The notes below the pieces were generated by a model that did no database searches, was not told where the DNA came from, and was given only the letters and a program-made list of their open reading frames with translations. Positions 49,001-62,357 of a stretch of 64,000 nt of DNA are shown in pieces (position 1 is the stretch's first letter; the number at the start of each line of letters is the position of its first letter). The position numbers and the translations under genes were made by a program. Source of the DNA: Panonychus citri (taxonomy: Eukaryota > Arthropoda > Arachnida > Trombidiformes > Tetranychidae); NCBI RefSeq assembly GCF_014898815.1, contig NW_026515444.1, positions 1 through 64,000 of the forward strand, read 5' to 3'.

Positions 49001-52000
49001 TCATCCTGACCGAGTTTCCGTTGCTACAGTTGATTCTGTTACAATGGAACCGGTTGAATCCTTGAGGATATTGTTGGTAACTCGGGTGGTTGTTGTTTCG
49101 GTGAAAGTTGTTTTAGTCAAAACTTCAGTATATAAACCGGCCATCGATGGTGGTGGTGGCAATTCAGCTTCCAGAGTTTCATGAGGTTTAAGAACTTGGT
49201 GTTTCTCTATCCTTACAACTACAGGGGGTTTCGAGAAGCTAGAATGTGTCGTTGTTTCGTTTAGTTGCTGATTGGCACCTAATAAATTTCCATGAAAAAG
49301 GAGATGAAAATCAAGAATTACTTGAGGCCGATTGAACAAATAGAGAGAGAAAGAGAGATCTCATCTTCCCTACCAGGTAAAATACTTTTTTCACATAATA
49401 TTGACATTTGTTAATTACCTGTTTGATTTAATGCACTAATAGAGGCACTTGACTTCAAGGTTTGAGAGGCACTGTTGTTAAATGGCGTAGATGAAGTGGT
49501 GAAGGTGGAATTGGAGGGTAACGTTGAATAGGACGAGGATGTTGTCAGTGTTGTTGTCGGTGGTGTCACGGTGGTGGATGGATTGAAAACAGTCAGATCA
49601 CCTTTTAGGCCGGTTAATCTGGTGAATACTGAATATGTTGGCTTTGAAGAGTTTGATCCCCCGACTCCACCCGAATCATGGCTTATATTACTTAATGATC
49701 CTAAAGAAGGTCTTTTGTAAGATCCAGTGAATGTTGGTCTATTAGCCATGTAGGATGCCGATGAAAGGCCAGTGTAAGGCCGAGAGAAGGAGGAGGAAAA
49801 TGATGCTTTTGAGGAATCATCATCACCTTCAATCACGTCTCTTTCCACACAAAGTCGAACAAATCGTTCGGGTTTAGTTAACATATCTACTACTTGTTCT
49901 TTCTTCATTCCAGAAATATCTTGTCCTTCAATCTTGATGATTCTATCACCAACTCTCAGTTTACCCTTTCTGAGCGGCTCCACCCGAGCTATTCTTGAAA
50001 TTATTATAGACTTTTCATCTTTACCATAAGCGACGCAAAAACCTAATCCAGTGGGTTCACGAATTATTATTGTATAATCGACAACTGTTTTCACTTTAGA
50101 TTGAGGCTTAGGAGAAATTTCTCCTTCACTTTCAGGTGAGAATGATGAAGGTTGTTGATTTAAGGGCTGTGAAGATGTTGAAGTGAAAGATTCGTTTAAA
50201 TGCTGATAAGGTTTTCTACTAAGATTCATTGATGAAGTTCTTTCATGTGTAGGTGATACTGTTAGACAGGAATCGCCATTTGAAAGGTGGACATCATGAT
50301 TTATATGATGATTTGATGCACTTATATCCATCGATCTGTTTATTGAATTTTGATCATTTATGGGCACTTCTCTGGCAGCAAGAACAGAGAATTCGAAACC
50401 AGCCGTTTTTAAGGCTTCTACAGCCTTAAAATGGTCAACATTTTCCATGGAAATATCATTGACAGCTAATATTTTATCACCAACTCTTAGCCCAGATAAT
50501 TCAGCTGGACCTCCTGAAGTAATCTTGGACACGAATATACCTCATCATTACCCTTGAAAGGTGTTGAACCCTGACCTCCAGCAATACTAAGCCCAAGTCC
50601 TCCGACAGCTCGTGAAACATAAAACTTCATCTGTTTAATTTCAACAGGGCCCATTGGTAGAGGAGTTGTCATGGTGGCGTTGGAAAAGGATGAATTGTGA
50701 GATGAAATATCATCTCCATGAACATTGTTTGATGAATTTTCCTTTTTCAAAACTTCTTTGATGATAGATGCAAACTTATTTAAATCTTCTTTTGAATTAG
50801 GCATATTTATCCTCTTGTTTTTCAAATGGTGAGGCGTGTCACGGCGATGAAGTTTATGTTTCTCCCTCCTTTCTTCGTCATCTACTTCATCTTCATCTTT
50901 CCCATCATGAAGTGTTTCCTCTGGTTCCTCTTCATCATCTTCTTGCTCATCATCTAATGGCCTATGTATTTTACTAGGTTGATCCGGAAATAGAACATGC
51001 TTTTCATCCTGACTCATTCTTGTATCAGCCATCCTAATAATAACTGAAGAGGCCTCAGATGATTCTGAGTTACTTGGACTTTTTGATCCTTCTCGACTAT
51101 GGACGGATGATGTTTCTTGAGATTCTTCTTCTTCTCTTCTTCATCAGGCTCGTATTTTTGATCTTTCTCTTTAAATAATTTCGAATGTCTTGCTTTAAGT
51201 TCTTTCGGATGTGGTGTATCATGTCGGATAAAGTTTGCTTCGAATCGGCTTCTTTGATCACCTGTATTAAGACCATCTTCCTCGACGAAAACTGAATCAG
51301 GGAATCTAACTGCAGATTCTCGAGGACGACCAAAAGTGGGACTTGGTGATTCAACTTGATTCGGTGATGCCAAATCTACAGATGGAAAAGAAAAATGAGA
51401 AAATAGATTAGTCATAATAAAATTAAACAATAATGGAAATTGTGACAATGGGAAATCAAAAATTCATGACTATTGTAAAAACAGAGTAATGAGACTGCAT
51501 TTATTATGCTGTCAACTAATAACATTATGTTATTGACAAAAAAAAGACATCATCATAAATAAAATGATAGACATAAAAAAAGGTGAATCTGTTAAACCTT
51601 TAAGTATCATATCAATATCATATTAATAATAAATTATTAATAGGTATCATCACTTAACCGATAATTAAGTTAATCTATGACCCGAATTAGGAAATAGAAG
51701 GAGGAAGAGAATGAGGAAGAAAACCATTTGTTACCAGTAATTCCACTAGTGTAATAATCAGTAGTCTGGGCTTGAGGCAATAAGTAACATGTCAACACTT
51801 TGAGTCCACTTTGTTCATCAAAATCATTCTGAAATTTGAGCAACGGTTGTGATTGATTTTCCGCCAACCACAACGCTTTCAAATTAAGAGCCGTTATTGA
51901 GAATGGAAGGTTTTGTAAATTGTTACCAGAAACGTCGAGCACTTTAAGTTCCAAGTTGACCAATTTCAACTGGAAGGTGGGTAATATGATTTTGTCTTAA

Positions 52001-53024
52001 TGATAAAACACTTAATTTCGTTAAATTACCAAGTTGGGCCGGTAAATCAGATAGCTCATTACGATCCAAGTTTAATATTGATAAATGAATTAAATTACCG
52101 ATAGTTGGAGGTAATTCGGGTAATGAATTCTCGGTTAAAACTAATTCTTGGAGAGATGAGCAACCACCAATGGTTGGATTTAATGAGAAAAGGTTGTTTT
52201 GGTTTATTTTGAGAATCACAAGTTTATTAAGTTGTCCTATTCCATCAGGTAGTTGTTCAAGACGATTATCAGAGAGATGTAAATCAGTTAAATTCCATAG
52301 GCCAGAAATTTCCTCAGGTAGATAACTGAGACAATTCTCGCAAACATCAAGACAGGTTAACTTTTTCAAATTACCAATCTCTTTAGGTAGGGTTCTCAAT
52401 CCATTTTCATCAAGCCAAAGCTCTTGTAACATTATAAGATCGCCAATAATTTTAGGTAATTCTTCTAATTGATTGCTGCCCAGGTCTAAACGTTGAAGTT
52501 TAGTTAAATTGGAAAAACTTGGTGGTAATGTTTTAATGAGATTTTCTCTGAGCTCAAGTGACTCCAGGTTAATAAGCGATCCAATATCGGAGGGTAAATG
52601 TTGTAAATTAACATCATTAAGGGATAAACTTTTCAAATTGGTCAAATGGGTGATGGCATTGGGCACATTTCGAAGAGGATTGAAACTTAGATCAAGCTCC
52701 TTTAAGCGACGCAAGAATTTGATAACTGGGTATCTCTATTATTTCATTCTTTGATGCATCCAATTCAACTAGATTAGAAAGCTTAGCTATGTCCATAGGT
52801 AAACATCCTATCTCATTATCTGAAATACTCAGCTTCTGAAGTCTATGAAGCCGGAATAAGGAATCAGGTAAATCTTTAATATGGTTAGAGTCCAATAATA
52901 AGTCTTCCAATGATGAGGCATATCGGGCAATATCATCAGGCACTCTAGACAAGCTACAATGCCTCTTGTCAACACAGTCAATTTGACGGTTACAGGTTTT
53001 CAATAAGAATCCCCAACGAAACAT
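49001..53024 (-). CDS. scrib: Scribble-type LAP protein (LRRs and two PDZ domains)
   Basis: Cortical polarity scaffold of the Scribble/Dlg/Lgl module. Exons: 53024-51735 (all LRRs), 51375-49419 (linker, PDZ1, PDZ2) and 49278-49001. The N-terminus has CNRQIDCVDKRHCSLSRVP, typical of the family, then about 16 leucine-rich repeats and the LAP-specific LWLAENQSQPLLKFQ. The linker keeps RHDTPHPKELKARHSKLF and RRDTPHHLKNK. PDZ1 starts near FYVSRAVGGLGLSIAGG and PDZ2 near REPTGLGFCVAYG. Insect and vertebrate Scribble have four PDZ domains; only two are seen. Frame breaks occur near 52725 and 51954 (two bases lost or one gained), near 51130 in a GAA run, and near 50540 (GGG to GG inside PDZ1). The start at 53024 begins MFRWGFLLKTCNR. 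Confidence 0.9.
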
Positions 53025-55100
53025 GGAACACAATATGTAATATGTAATAAAGAATCAAGGACTTGAATATTAGTTATTCACTAAATTTATACACAGAGAG
53101 ATGAAGGGAAAGGGAGAAAGATAAACACACAGAAAAAGATACACATAAATAAACAACACTCACACACACACACACAAAACAGAAAAAAAGATAGAGATAG
53201 AGGAAAAGAGAGAAAGAAAAAAAGTGTGTGTGTAAGAGAAAAAGAAAGAGAGAAAAAAGCACAGAGAGAAACAAGATATTCAAGAAGAAGAGGTTTTTTT
53301 AGATTCTTTTGAAGGTAAAAAGATGATGTTGAAGCCAGACAAGTGATAACCAATCAAGTTAAATTGTATTCACAGTAATTAAAGAAAAATAACTTTATCC
53401 AGATAACCATAGTAATAGTAACAAGCATAAAATGGTTTAATTAGATTGACAATTAAAGTTAAATAGAAAAAAATATTTAACAAAACAGTGGAAACACAAT
53501 TAATGATTTTGAAAAGAAACAAAAATTATTACAGAAAAAAAGGTAAGATGAGAAAAGAGAATAGAAAATAAAAAGATTCTATTCGAATGATCGATTGTTC
53601 GAATCGATTTTTGAATCGATTTTAACCGAAAATTGAAAGAAAATGAAATTATTTCAATCAAATTAAATCAAATTTTTCTATTACAAAAAAAAATTAACTA
53701 TCAATCAGTTTTCACTTGTCAAAGTTAAACATTTAATTAAATGATTAGATGACAATTTTTCCAAAGAAAAAGTCAACTACGATATTTGTATTGTTGATTG
53801 TGAATTGTTTTGATGTTTTGGAAAATAAATTTTCTTAATTATCAATTAATTGAACAATTTGAATCATCGATATTATTAAATGAATGTAATCAAAAATTGA
53901 TTGAAGAATCACTAATCAACCCAACCTTGAGAGTTTGTTTCTTAATTGTGGGCTGAGTTTAATGATAATAATAAATTGTAGGTGTGTTAAGTTAATTGTA
54001 ATCTAACAATGTAGTTATTATAATTGTTCACAATTAACAGTTAACAAGAAAACAATGAAGTAAATTATTAATGAAGGAAACAATGAGAAAGAAATTAAAT
54101 TGTTTAGCTAATAACAAACTTTTAGAAATGAAAATGATCAAAATTAATGATAAACAATTGATTAATTTTCTAGGTAATCAACTCTATGGGTTAATCTTGC
54201 TAATTACAAATAATCAACAAAGATAATCATGATTAATTGTCTAATCAAGTGTAATTGAATATCAGTCAATAATCAACAGCTGAAAGATGATGAGCAAAAA
54301 TGAATTAATTTGATTGTGAATCAAATGAATCAATGAATAGTCAATGATTAATATGTTTCCATTAATTAAATGTAATCATTAACATAGAGTATGAATCATC
54401 CATTGATTGGGAACTTTTAATTATCATAATGATTAGAAATTAAGTAGCAATGTTAATCAGTCCAAGTGACAATTTACTCTCAGTTAACTAAATTGTTACT
54501 CAATTTCGAGTGGGGAGAAAAGGAATCGATAACAATTTAAATTGTAAATTAAAATGATTAAAACATTTATTTTGTTACTAAATCCAGATCAATAATGTTA
54601 ATCATTAAGATGATAATCTACAATCAATAATATTATCACAACAATCAATATTTATCACCATTGATTGTTACTATTATTATGATTACTGAATTGATAATAA
54701 CATTGAAAGTTGATTGACCGTAACATTGATAATGATTTTAATTGTTATCAATGAAATTCAATGATTAGAATCAAGTTTTACATTTGCTAAATCAATTGAT
54801 TGTCCTTGATTCTTTAAATTATAAAATTAAAACGCCTTAATCACTAATCAGTGGAGCAGAAAACTAACTCAAAAAAGTAACAATTTAATAAATTGATCAA
54901 TGATTAGTTTTCCATTGTGATTTATTATGATTGAAAAGTGAGACAATTTAGATTTTGTCGATTACAATTATTAAACTATTCAGCTAATTGTTAATCATTG
55001 ATGATTGAGTTTATTTGTTTGATTGGCTCATTGTAAATATACATTGTTGGTCTTAATTTTTTTGCCTCAATTTTGTACAATTTAAGTTGATTGTTACAAT
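53025..55100. other. Scribble 5' flank and intergenic region
   Basis: 53090-53280 is a low-complexity A/G and CA-rich tract, perhaps 5' UTR of Scribble. The rest is AT-rich with no gene recognised. Confidence 0.5.
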
Positions 55101-55568
55101 TTAACTCCACATGGAGACAAGTCTTGGACTCATATCGTAAATGCCTGCATCATTTAATTGATAATTAAATGATTGGTGACTCTTGTAATTGTCGAAAGGT
55201 TTTAAAGTGATCTTTTGATTGTAAGTGTCGTTAATTGTACATTTCCAATCAAGCGATTCCAATGGTTCCTTGAATACATCGAGGACGAACATTGATCCAG
55301 ATTCAATTAAATCACCCGATAAACTTTCATTCTTGGAGATACACTTAATTGTTACATCTTCACCCGATCGTTTGTTGATAAATTTAGCGATCTCTCCGAA
55401 TCGAAAGGCACAACCAAGGAAAACTTTTCGAGCATAATTAGTCCCATTTTTAACGATCGACGAGACGGACTTTTTATCGCAATTCGGATAATCCTGATCG
55501 GACCATGATAACAATATAATTCCAGTCACACACCAAATGATTAGATAAACAGGTAACTGTTGATACAT
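55101..55568 (-). CDS. Small secreted cysteine-containing protein, unknown
   Basis: A single frame of 155 residues from the ATG at 55568. Residues 1-22 form a signal peptide (PVYLIIWCVTGIILLSW). The mature part has four cysteines, in YPNCDKK, FLGCAFRF, TIKCISKN and DWKCTIND, spaced as two likely disulphides, and a few N-glycosylation sequons (NGT, NES, NDT). I do not recognise the family. Codon use and the clean frame support a real gene; further exons are not excluded. Confidence 0.65.
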   Translation of the reverse strand: MYQQLPVYLIIWCVTGIILLSWSDQDYPNCDKKSVSSIVKNGTNYARKVFLGCAFRFGEIAKFINKRSGEDVTIKCISKNESLSGDLIESGSMFVLDVFKEPLESLDWKCTINDTYNQKITLKPFDNYKSHQSFNYQLNDAGIYDMSPRLVSMWS

Positions 55569-56351
55569 GTTAATTGAAACAGTCTATGGATGATTAAGAG
55601 GAAGTGATGAGAACAGAAATTTAATTGAATAGCTGCTGTTTCAATTAGCAATCAAACTAATTGTTCCCATTCCAATAGATTGTTGTAAATTGGTTTATCA
55701 ATAAACAAGATTGTTTAGTTTTCATCTCTCTCTCTCGTTGTTAATGGTACAGTTAATTACCTGAAGGACAAACAGTAACAATAATCAATTGATCATCTTC
55801 ATCCTCATCACTTTCATAATAATCAATCATTCAGATGTTATTATCAATCAAGAATCCAGAACATAATCTTAATCAGAATTGCTTTTTTCTCATTGTTTTC
55901 ATGTTTATCTTAAGGTAATAATAAACATCGAGAACAAAGTAAATTAATTTGATCATGATGATTAACTGTTGATTCAACAACAGGTATGTGATTATTCAGT
56001 TTCTGAAATTGAACAACAAAGATAATCAATGAAAAAGGAACATCATTAATCTTAATCGATTAACTATTCTATCAACTTTAATAGACTAGGAAAGAGATTA
56101 ACCAGAAAAGAACCAGAAAAAAAACAATAGAATCTCATCTTACCTTAATTACCATAGAAACTGGTTAATTTCTGGTTAGTGTAAACACCCCTGAGGGAAA
56201 ATGATAATTGATTCGCAGCGATGAACAGAGACAATAGGAACAACCGGTTAATTGTGAAAAAAATGGTTGGTCAACTTTCATTAATCGGTCGCCATCTTGT
56301 TCGGCTTTTTCTCATCCCTTGCCTCTCATTTTCTGTGGGTCATTGTACTGG
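55569..56351. other. Intergenic, nothing recognised
   Basis: AT-rich flank. GAACAAGATGGCGACC on the minus strand near 56288-56303 contains a YY1/Pho-type core. Confidence 0.4.
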
Positions 56352-56540
56352 TCATTTTTTGTTAATTTCACCTTGAGGCTTTTTGTCAACTTTTCTTTGT
56401 GACAAATAAACAGAAACACTCATCATCATGATGGAGATTAAAATGGTTACAAAGTAATTATAATGTTCCAGTCCGATGATTAGCCAGTGTCCATTGTTAC
56501 AAGAACCAACCGCCGATTCTGTTAGCAAAATGTCCGCCAT
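56352..56540 (-). CDS. Small single-pass membrane protein (62 residues), unknown
   Basis: From the ATG at 56540 in a good start context (TACGATGGCG) the frame gives a short polar N-terminus, a transmembrane helix at about residues 27-47 (YFVTILISIMMMSVSVYL) and a basic tail ending KPQGEINKK. Small membrane proteins of this layout are common in animals, but I cannot name it. The stop is clean. A shorter reading or an unseen further exon is possible. Confidence 0.5.
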   Translation of the reverse strand: MADILLTESAVGSCNNGHWLIIGLEHYNYFVTILISIMMMSVSVYLSQRKVDKKPQGEINKK

Positions 56541-57241
56541 CGTAGCGATGGCGTAACCAAGTGATTAGAAGACAATTAACCAACAAAATAATAAGATGAT
56601 GATGATTAAAATGCAATTGGAAAACTAAACAATCAAATGTCAACAATTGACCAGCAACAGATAAAACTCAAAGATCGTTCCCTAGGTAACCTAATCTTCA
56701 ATAGAAACATTAATCATATTGTCTTGTTTTTTATTCTTTTAATTTGCTCACTAATTAATCTTGTTCAACAGTTAATTGTCAATCATTTAATCTGGGACTC
56801 AGTGATTTCCTTCAACTAATTTACTCGAAATGACAATTTAACGACCAACCCATCAACAATCAATTCTCTTTGGACTTAAATGTCTTTTTATATGTTTGTT
56901 GCTTTTTCTCATCTAATAAGATGAGACAAAGAAAAAGATAAAAGTTCAATCGAAAGATTTATCGTGAAGTTCATTGTGATTCTTGATTGTTTTGTTCCTT
57001 CATGATGAATCAATTTACTCTTGATAACATTTGGAATCAACTCTCAGTTCTCCATTGGAACAATCAACTTTAAATATTCTTCTTTCTTCTCTTTCTTTTT
57101 TTCTACAATTTTCTATTCTTTTTTGACATTGATAAAAAACAAACAACGAATTCATTTCTCCTCGAATATCTGGTTAATCAACAAGAGAGAGAGAGAGAGA
57201 GAGAGAAAATCATCAACCTTGGAACAGGAATATGAGTTATC
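56541..57241. promoter_or_regulatory. Divergent region between the small membrane protein and CEP164
   Basis: About 700 bp between head-to-head starts, containing a GA microsatellite at 57184-57206 just before the proposed CEP164 start. It probably holds both promoters; no element was assigned. Confidence 0.4.
57184..57206. repeat. (AG)n microsatellite
   Basis: A 23-nt AG run about 35 bp before the proposed CEP164 start. Confidence 0.85.
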
Positions 57242-60200
57242 ATGAATGGAAATTCATCTGGTAGGTTAATTAAACTACTTCTTTTCCAGTGATTAATTAA
57301 CTTATTCTGTAGTTAATTAATGTTTCATCAATTATCTCCTCTCTCTCTTTCTGTCTGTCTTTTATAAACTTCGTTAATCTGTTGTCAACAATTCACTAAT
57401 TGTCACGGTTTAATTTTTAATTACGTTCCACGATCATTTTGATATCTTTCCATTGATACAACTACATAATAGTTGATTAAATATCACGAAAACAATTTCG
57501 TTGATTAGAGACACAGATTTACAGTTATTATTATTCTCGATTATTAATTGATGATAATAAGGTGATTTAGCTTTTGATTAGATTGATTTATAATCCATAA
57601 TAAACTCACCATCTCCTTATTTACAATTACCAGGCTTTAGTTTTACATGAAAGCGATTCCAAATGACTGAATTGATGAAACATAAAGATTAACTATTCTA
57701 ATCTAATCAAATTGTTTGAACAACAAGGGATCTGAGAGATAATCACAAGAGTTATTAGTTAATTAGTACAAATTGATAGGACTAATCACTAGTAAAAGTG
57801 ATTATAATCATTGAACAATTAACAATATGCCTGAAAGAAATGACAACAATTTAACATCAAGTCAATCACCATTTTCAAAGACAAAAAGATTAACAGAAAT
57901 TAATGAATGAATATTTATTATCAATGGGCAATGTGATTCCATGAAACAATTGGATTAAATTGTCAACGAGATTAAAACATCTATTATTAGATTTACATGA
58001 TGAGGAATCGGAATCTAATCAAATGACCATAATGATGATAAATAACAAGAAAATTGTCTCTGTGTATTATTTTACTCTATTATTGTTTTCATTAACTAAA
58101 TTGTTTCCATAGTTTCAATGAAATGGCTTCATTGGCTTGAGAAGCAGAAAGTTGAATCCACTTTTAATATTATTAATCCGAAGAAAATTTGGTCAGCCAT
58201 GTTAATCCCAATTTAATTTTCTCTTTATTGTTGTTTAATCTTTTATCCTTATTCCTAATTTACATTACTATTAATTCATCTTTTGAACAGTTAGTCTGGG
58301 TGAAGGTAATCCTGATTCTGAGAGTTACGATAAATCAGGTCAAACTATTCTAGAGGAGATTTCCATTTCATCCAATGATATTAATCATCAAGGTAAGAAT
58401 TAGAAAAGATTATCACTTTTTGTTCAATTATCGAAACTTTTTGTTGATTCATTTAGTATTCTTAATCCATTAGATGTAATCGATTATGCTAAAACCATTG
58501 GGATTAATCCTTCAACTGAATCGTATCTCCTTTGGATCGCTCGGAAGGGATTATTAGCTCCTCTACCTGATTCCTGGATTCCTGTGTAAGTATTACCTGT
58601 GATTCTTGTCTTACCTGGAGATTAAGAGCCGATGGATTATCTTGAAGAGCAATTTTCTAAAGAATATTTAAAATCGGCTAAATTTGAACAAAAACCATTC
58701 GGGTTCAATGGATTTCTTATTCATGATTTCGATCCTTTTTCCACCACCAAAATAACGATTAATTTTGATGGAAATGATTTGAATTTAGTTAACAGTTAAT
58801 CAGTTGTTCCAGTTCTGAATATTATCTGATTAGAATGAAAAAAGTGACAATAGAAAATCATTGAAGCAATTTACTAATCCGGTATTTTGACCTGAGTATT
58901 TGCGTTTTAATGACGTTTCCTTGAAATTCAATACACGATCTGTCATTTAATTACCATCATCAACAATTAACTTATAATCATTTGTGGTTTTCTGGTTTGG
59001 GTTGTGGTTGTTATTAATTATTAAGAATTGAATGAGTTTTCTTGCTGTTCACTAATTACAATACCGAGTTTTGTGATGAATGGTTAATACAATTTATTTT
59101 AATGGAAATGATATTCACATGATCTAATACTTGAGCTCACCAGGTTAACAGAATTAGCTGAACAAACAATCAACAACAACAATTAACCAATGTGCTCATG
59201 ATGAAAACATCTCAAGGTTTTCATGATTGACCTGAACCATGAATAATTTATTCATGATAATTTATCAATTGTTTGGTTATGGTTCAAATTGTTTGAGTGA
59301 GAAACAATTTATTTCAATTGTTGTAAAAGTGTTCATACATTCAACTGATTTGATTAACATAAACTGTCAACTATCAATCAGCTGATTAAATGAGACATGA
59401 TCTTGATGATGAAGACAATGATTTATAAAACATCCTCATGGAAATATCAAAGTTTAAAACTGTAAATAGTTAATCTCATTTTCTGAGTTGTCATTTTGTT
59501 TTCTTGAAACTTGATTACTTCTCATCCTGTTAAATGTTATCATGACCTTGAAAGTTTAACCTTTCTTCAACTTTCTCTTTCTTTTCTCTTACTTTCTCAC
59601 CGATTAACCTGAGAAGACAAGATCAACTGGGTCGTATCTATTTCCACAATAAGGTAACTGGATTTTCCACTTGGACCCACCCAATTGACAAGTACCTCCA
59701 ATCGTTTGTGAAAAAGAAACGATCCCAACAGCGAAAGTCACTCATGGCTTCGAATGACCGACTCAATCCATTGGTCAATCTGCGATTCTTGGATGTTGGT
59801 GATGAGGATGACGAAGATGCTGAAGGAAATGTTAAGGATGGTGAGGGTGTTGGTGGTTTACGATTGACAGGTAATCGTAGTAAACAAATTGGGAAATCAG
59901 GAAAAGAGGATAAACTGAATTTAGGTCAATCCTTAATTTCTGGTGAAAAGACGAAACAGCGAAACGACGAGTTGATGTTGAAAAGTAAAAATACCTCTTC
60001 AAATGATGTTATTGTCGATCAGCGATTAACTTTAAGTTCTTTGGATGAATCAATTGAGGATGATATCGATTCGATACAATTGGAATTGGATGATGATGCA
60101 TTCAAGGAAATAGAAGATGATGGAAGCCTTGAAGAGGAAATTGTTACCTTAGATGTAACCGAAGGTGGACCATGCGACGAAGAATTATCATGAAATCTAT

Positions 60201-62357
60201 CAAATTGATCTATTGACAATCGATCTTGATTATCGTGATAATCAGCGAGAAAGAAAAGGTCAGATTGAAGAGGAACAAACGAAAAGGGTGAAAATCGAGA
60301 GGCCTAAAAGTGGGCGACCCGGTGCAAGGAATATAAAACCATCTCTGGAGGTTAATGGTAAGAAATTTATTCTAATTGTTTATAAGTTTAACTCTGTTTT
60401 TCCAAATGATTTATTTTGATTATCATGTTGTGTTTCTCTCTCTTTGATACATTCAAGATGATTTAGATAATTATATCGACGGAGATGTTGATGGTGATGA
60501 TGATTTCTCACTACAAAGCCTGGAAAATGATCCATTCGCTGGGGAAGGTGTTGGCATGTTCCAGGTAACCAGACAAGAATTGGTTAATCTTCCTTCATTT
60601 CCTATCAGTCAATTGGAGACATTGAAAGAGGAACCAGATGAAGATGCTAAAAATGAGGATGAAGATGAAGAAGTAAAAGTTGTGGATGATGGAGATGAAA
60701 TTGAATTTGAAGAGGATGATGATGATGTTGAGTCAACGAACGCTGATAAACAAATTGGAAATGATGGAGTTGGTAGACAGAAACACGAATTGATTGATTT
60801 GATTGGACAGCAAGCTAATTTTAGAAAATTGTCTGATCAATTGAGAAAAGAAATAACTAATTTGCGAGATGAATTGTTTACAGTTATCAATCGTAAATCA
60901 GATGATTTAGCCAAAAAGACGGTTGAAAGATTGGATGGAGTGGAAAGGAGATTATCTCAGTCTGAGAAAACTATTAACTCGATACAATCAGACCAAAAGA
61001 AACAGCAAATGGAAAACAATTTAATCACCACTAATCGTCATGGATCCGATTGTACAACTGAGATTAACAAGATTAGACAAGAAGTTAATTCGGTGAACAG
61101 TAAAGTGGATCAAGTTATGGAAGATTGTAAACAATTGGTGAACAAAGAAAGTGACCTGGTGAAGAAAAACTTGAGCGATATTAAAGATGAGTTCGAAATG
61201 ACCATGGAACAGTTCAGGGATTTCAAAAAGGACAATGATCTAACAATTAAAGCTCTGAGGAAACAATTGACTGAAGTTTCCACAAGTCAAGATAATTTGG
61301 AAAGTTTGACTTGAAGACCCAAAGTGACCTGCACCGATTATCTCGAGATGTGAACAGTTTCCGTCAGGACGATGATGAAGATCAAGATGCCTTAAGAAGT
61401 GAGTTGAAACACTTGATGATGAAAGAAAAGTTGGAACAAGAAAAATTATCACAATCGATTGATGAGATTCGAGATTTGGTTCGTAAAGAGATCAATTCGA
61501 TGGAAAAATCAATTAGGAAACAAGATGAACAATTTACCAAAAGTCAAGCAACAATCAACGACGATATGAATCAAACCAAATCAGTTTTACACTATTTAAC
61601 TAAAGAATTGGATTCAATCAAACAATCAATCGATGAGAAGAAAATTATTGAAGGTAAAGAAAGTGAATTAACTGCATCCAATGCTGCCATAGAAGAGAAA
61701 CTTAATCAATTAGAGAGCAATTTAACAACAATTAACGGTAAACTTGAAGCAATTCGAGTTTCGAGAGAAAGAGAGAGAAAGATGAGAATGAGATCAAGTA
61801 ATCACAATTACAATCGATCGAGAAAATTAATCTCGAGTTGCTCATCTTACGAAAATAGTTCATCATCTTCAGAAGATGAAAGAAATCGTGATAAATCAAC
61901 TTCTAAGACTCGAAACAAACACCAACCTCATCATCCTCATCACAATGGATCATCTTCCCAACATCATCAATCTAAGATCGGCTTTGATTCTGGGCTGAAT
62001 CGACATCGTGATTACATCAAATACTCGCCTCTTCATTTCTCGCCGATATTAATATCTAGCCAGCCGATGGAAAAACCTCATCGCATGAAAAGTTCGTCTT
62101 CGTCTTTATTGGCCATGATTCGTCGAACTAGTAGATTATTACAAGACGAAGCTTCCGATCTCGATGGTCTTGGTAATTATCGATTTGTCTCCGATATTTC
62201 CAATGGCCTCATGTCCCGAAACGACTTGGATGCCGATGAAAGTGCCATTAGGAAACTCAAGCAAATTCGATGTGATATCGATGAGAAATTAAAAAGGCTC
62301 AATGTTTTGGTCAATTCAACTAATGGCGAAGATAAAGAAAGGACAGCGAAAAATTAA
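57242..62357 (+). CDS. CEP164: CEP164-like centriolar distal-appendage protein
   Basis: Proposed exons: 57242-57260 (start MNGNSS, the least certain), 58291-58392, 58474-58585, 59617-60357 and 60458-62357, with matching phases. The N-terminus carries the CEP164 block ILEEISISSNDI and YLLWIARKGLLAPLPDSW, followed by a WW domain (GRIYFHNKVTGFSTWTHPID), which in CEP164 recruits TTBK2 for cilium assembly. An acidic disordered middle part leads into a coiled coil (about 60780-61770), a Ser/His-rich stretch and a C-terminus of about 100 residues. About 950 residues versus 1460 in human. Frame breaks: near 60165-60193, and at 61312, where a C present in copy c (24310) is missing. AATAAA at 62425. 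Coil and 3' pieces were duplicated into the serpin array. Confidence 0.85.

Noticed and set aside
53074..53353. Two overlapping hydrophobic minus-strand frames
   Set aside because: They come from low-complexity A/G and CA repeats upstream of Scribble and have no protein-like complexity.
56637..56819. Hydrophobic plus-strand frame of 60 codons
   Set aside because: Lies in the divergent promoter region; no motif or conservation evidence and AT-driven hydrophobicity.
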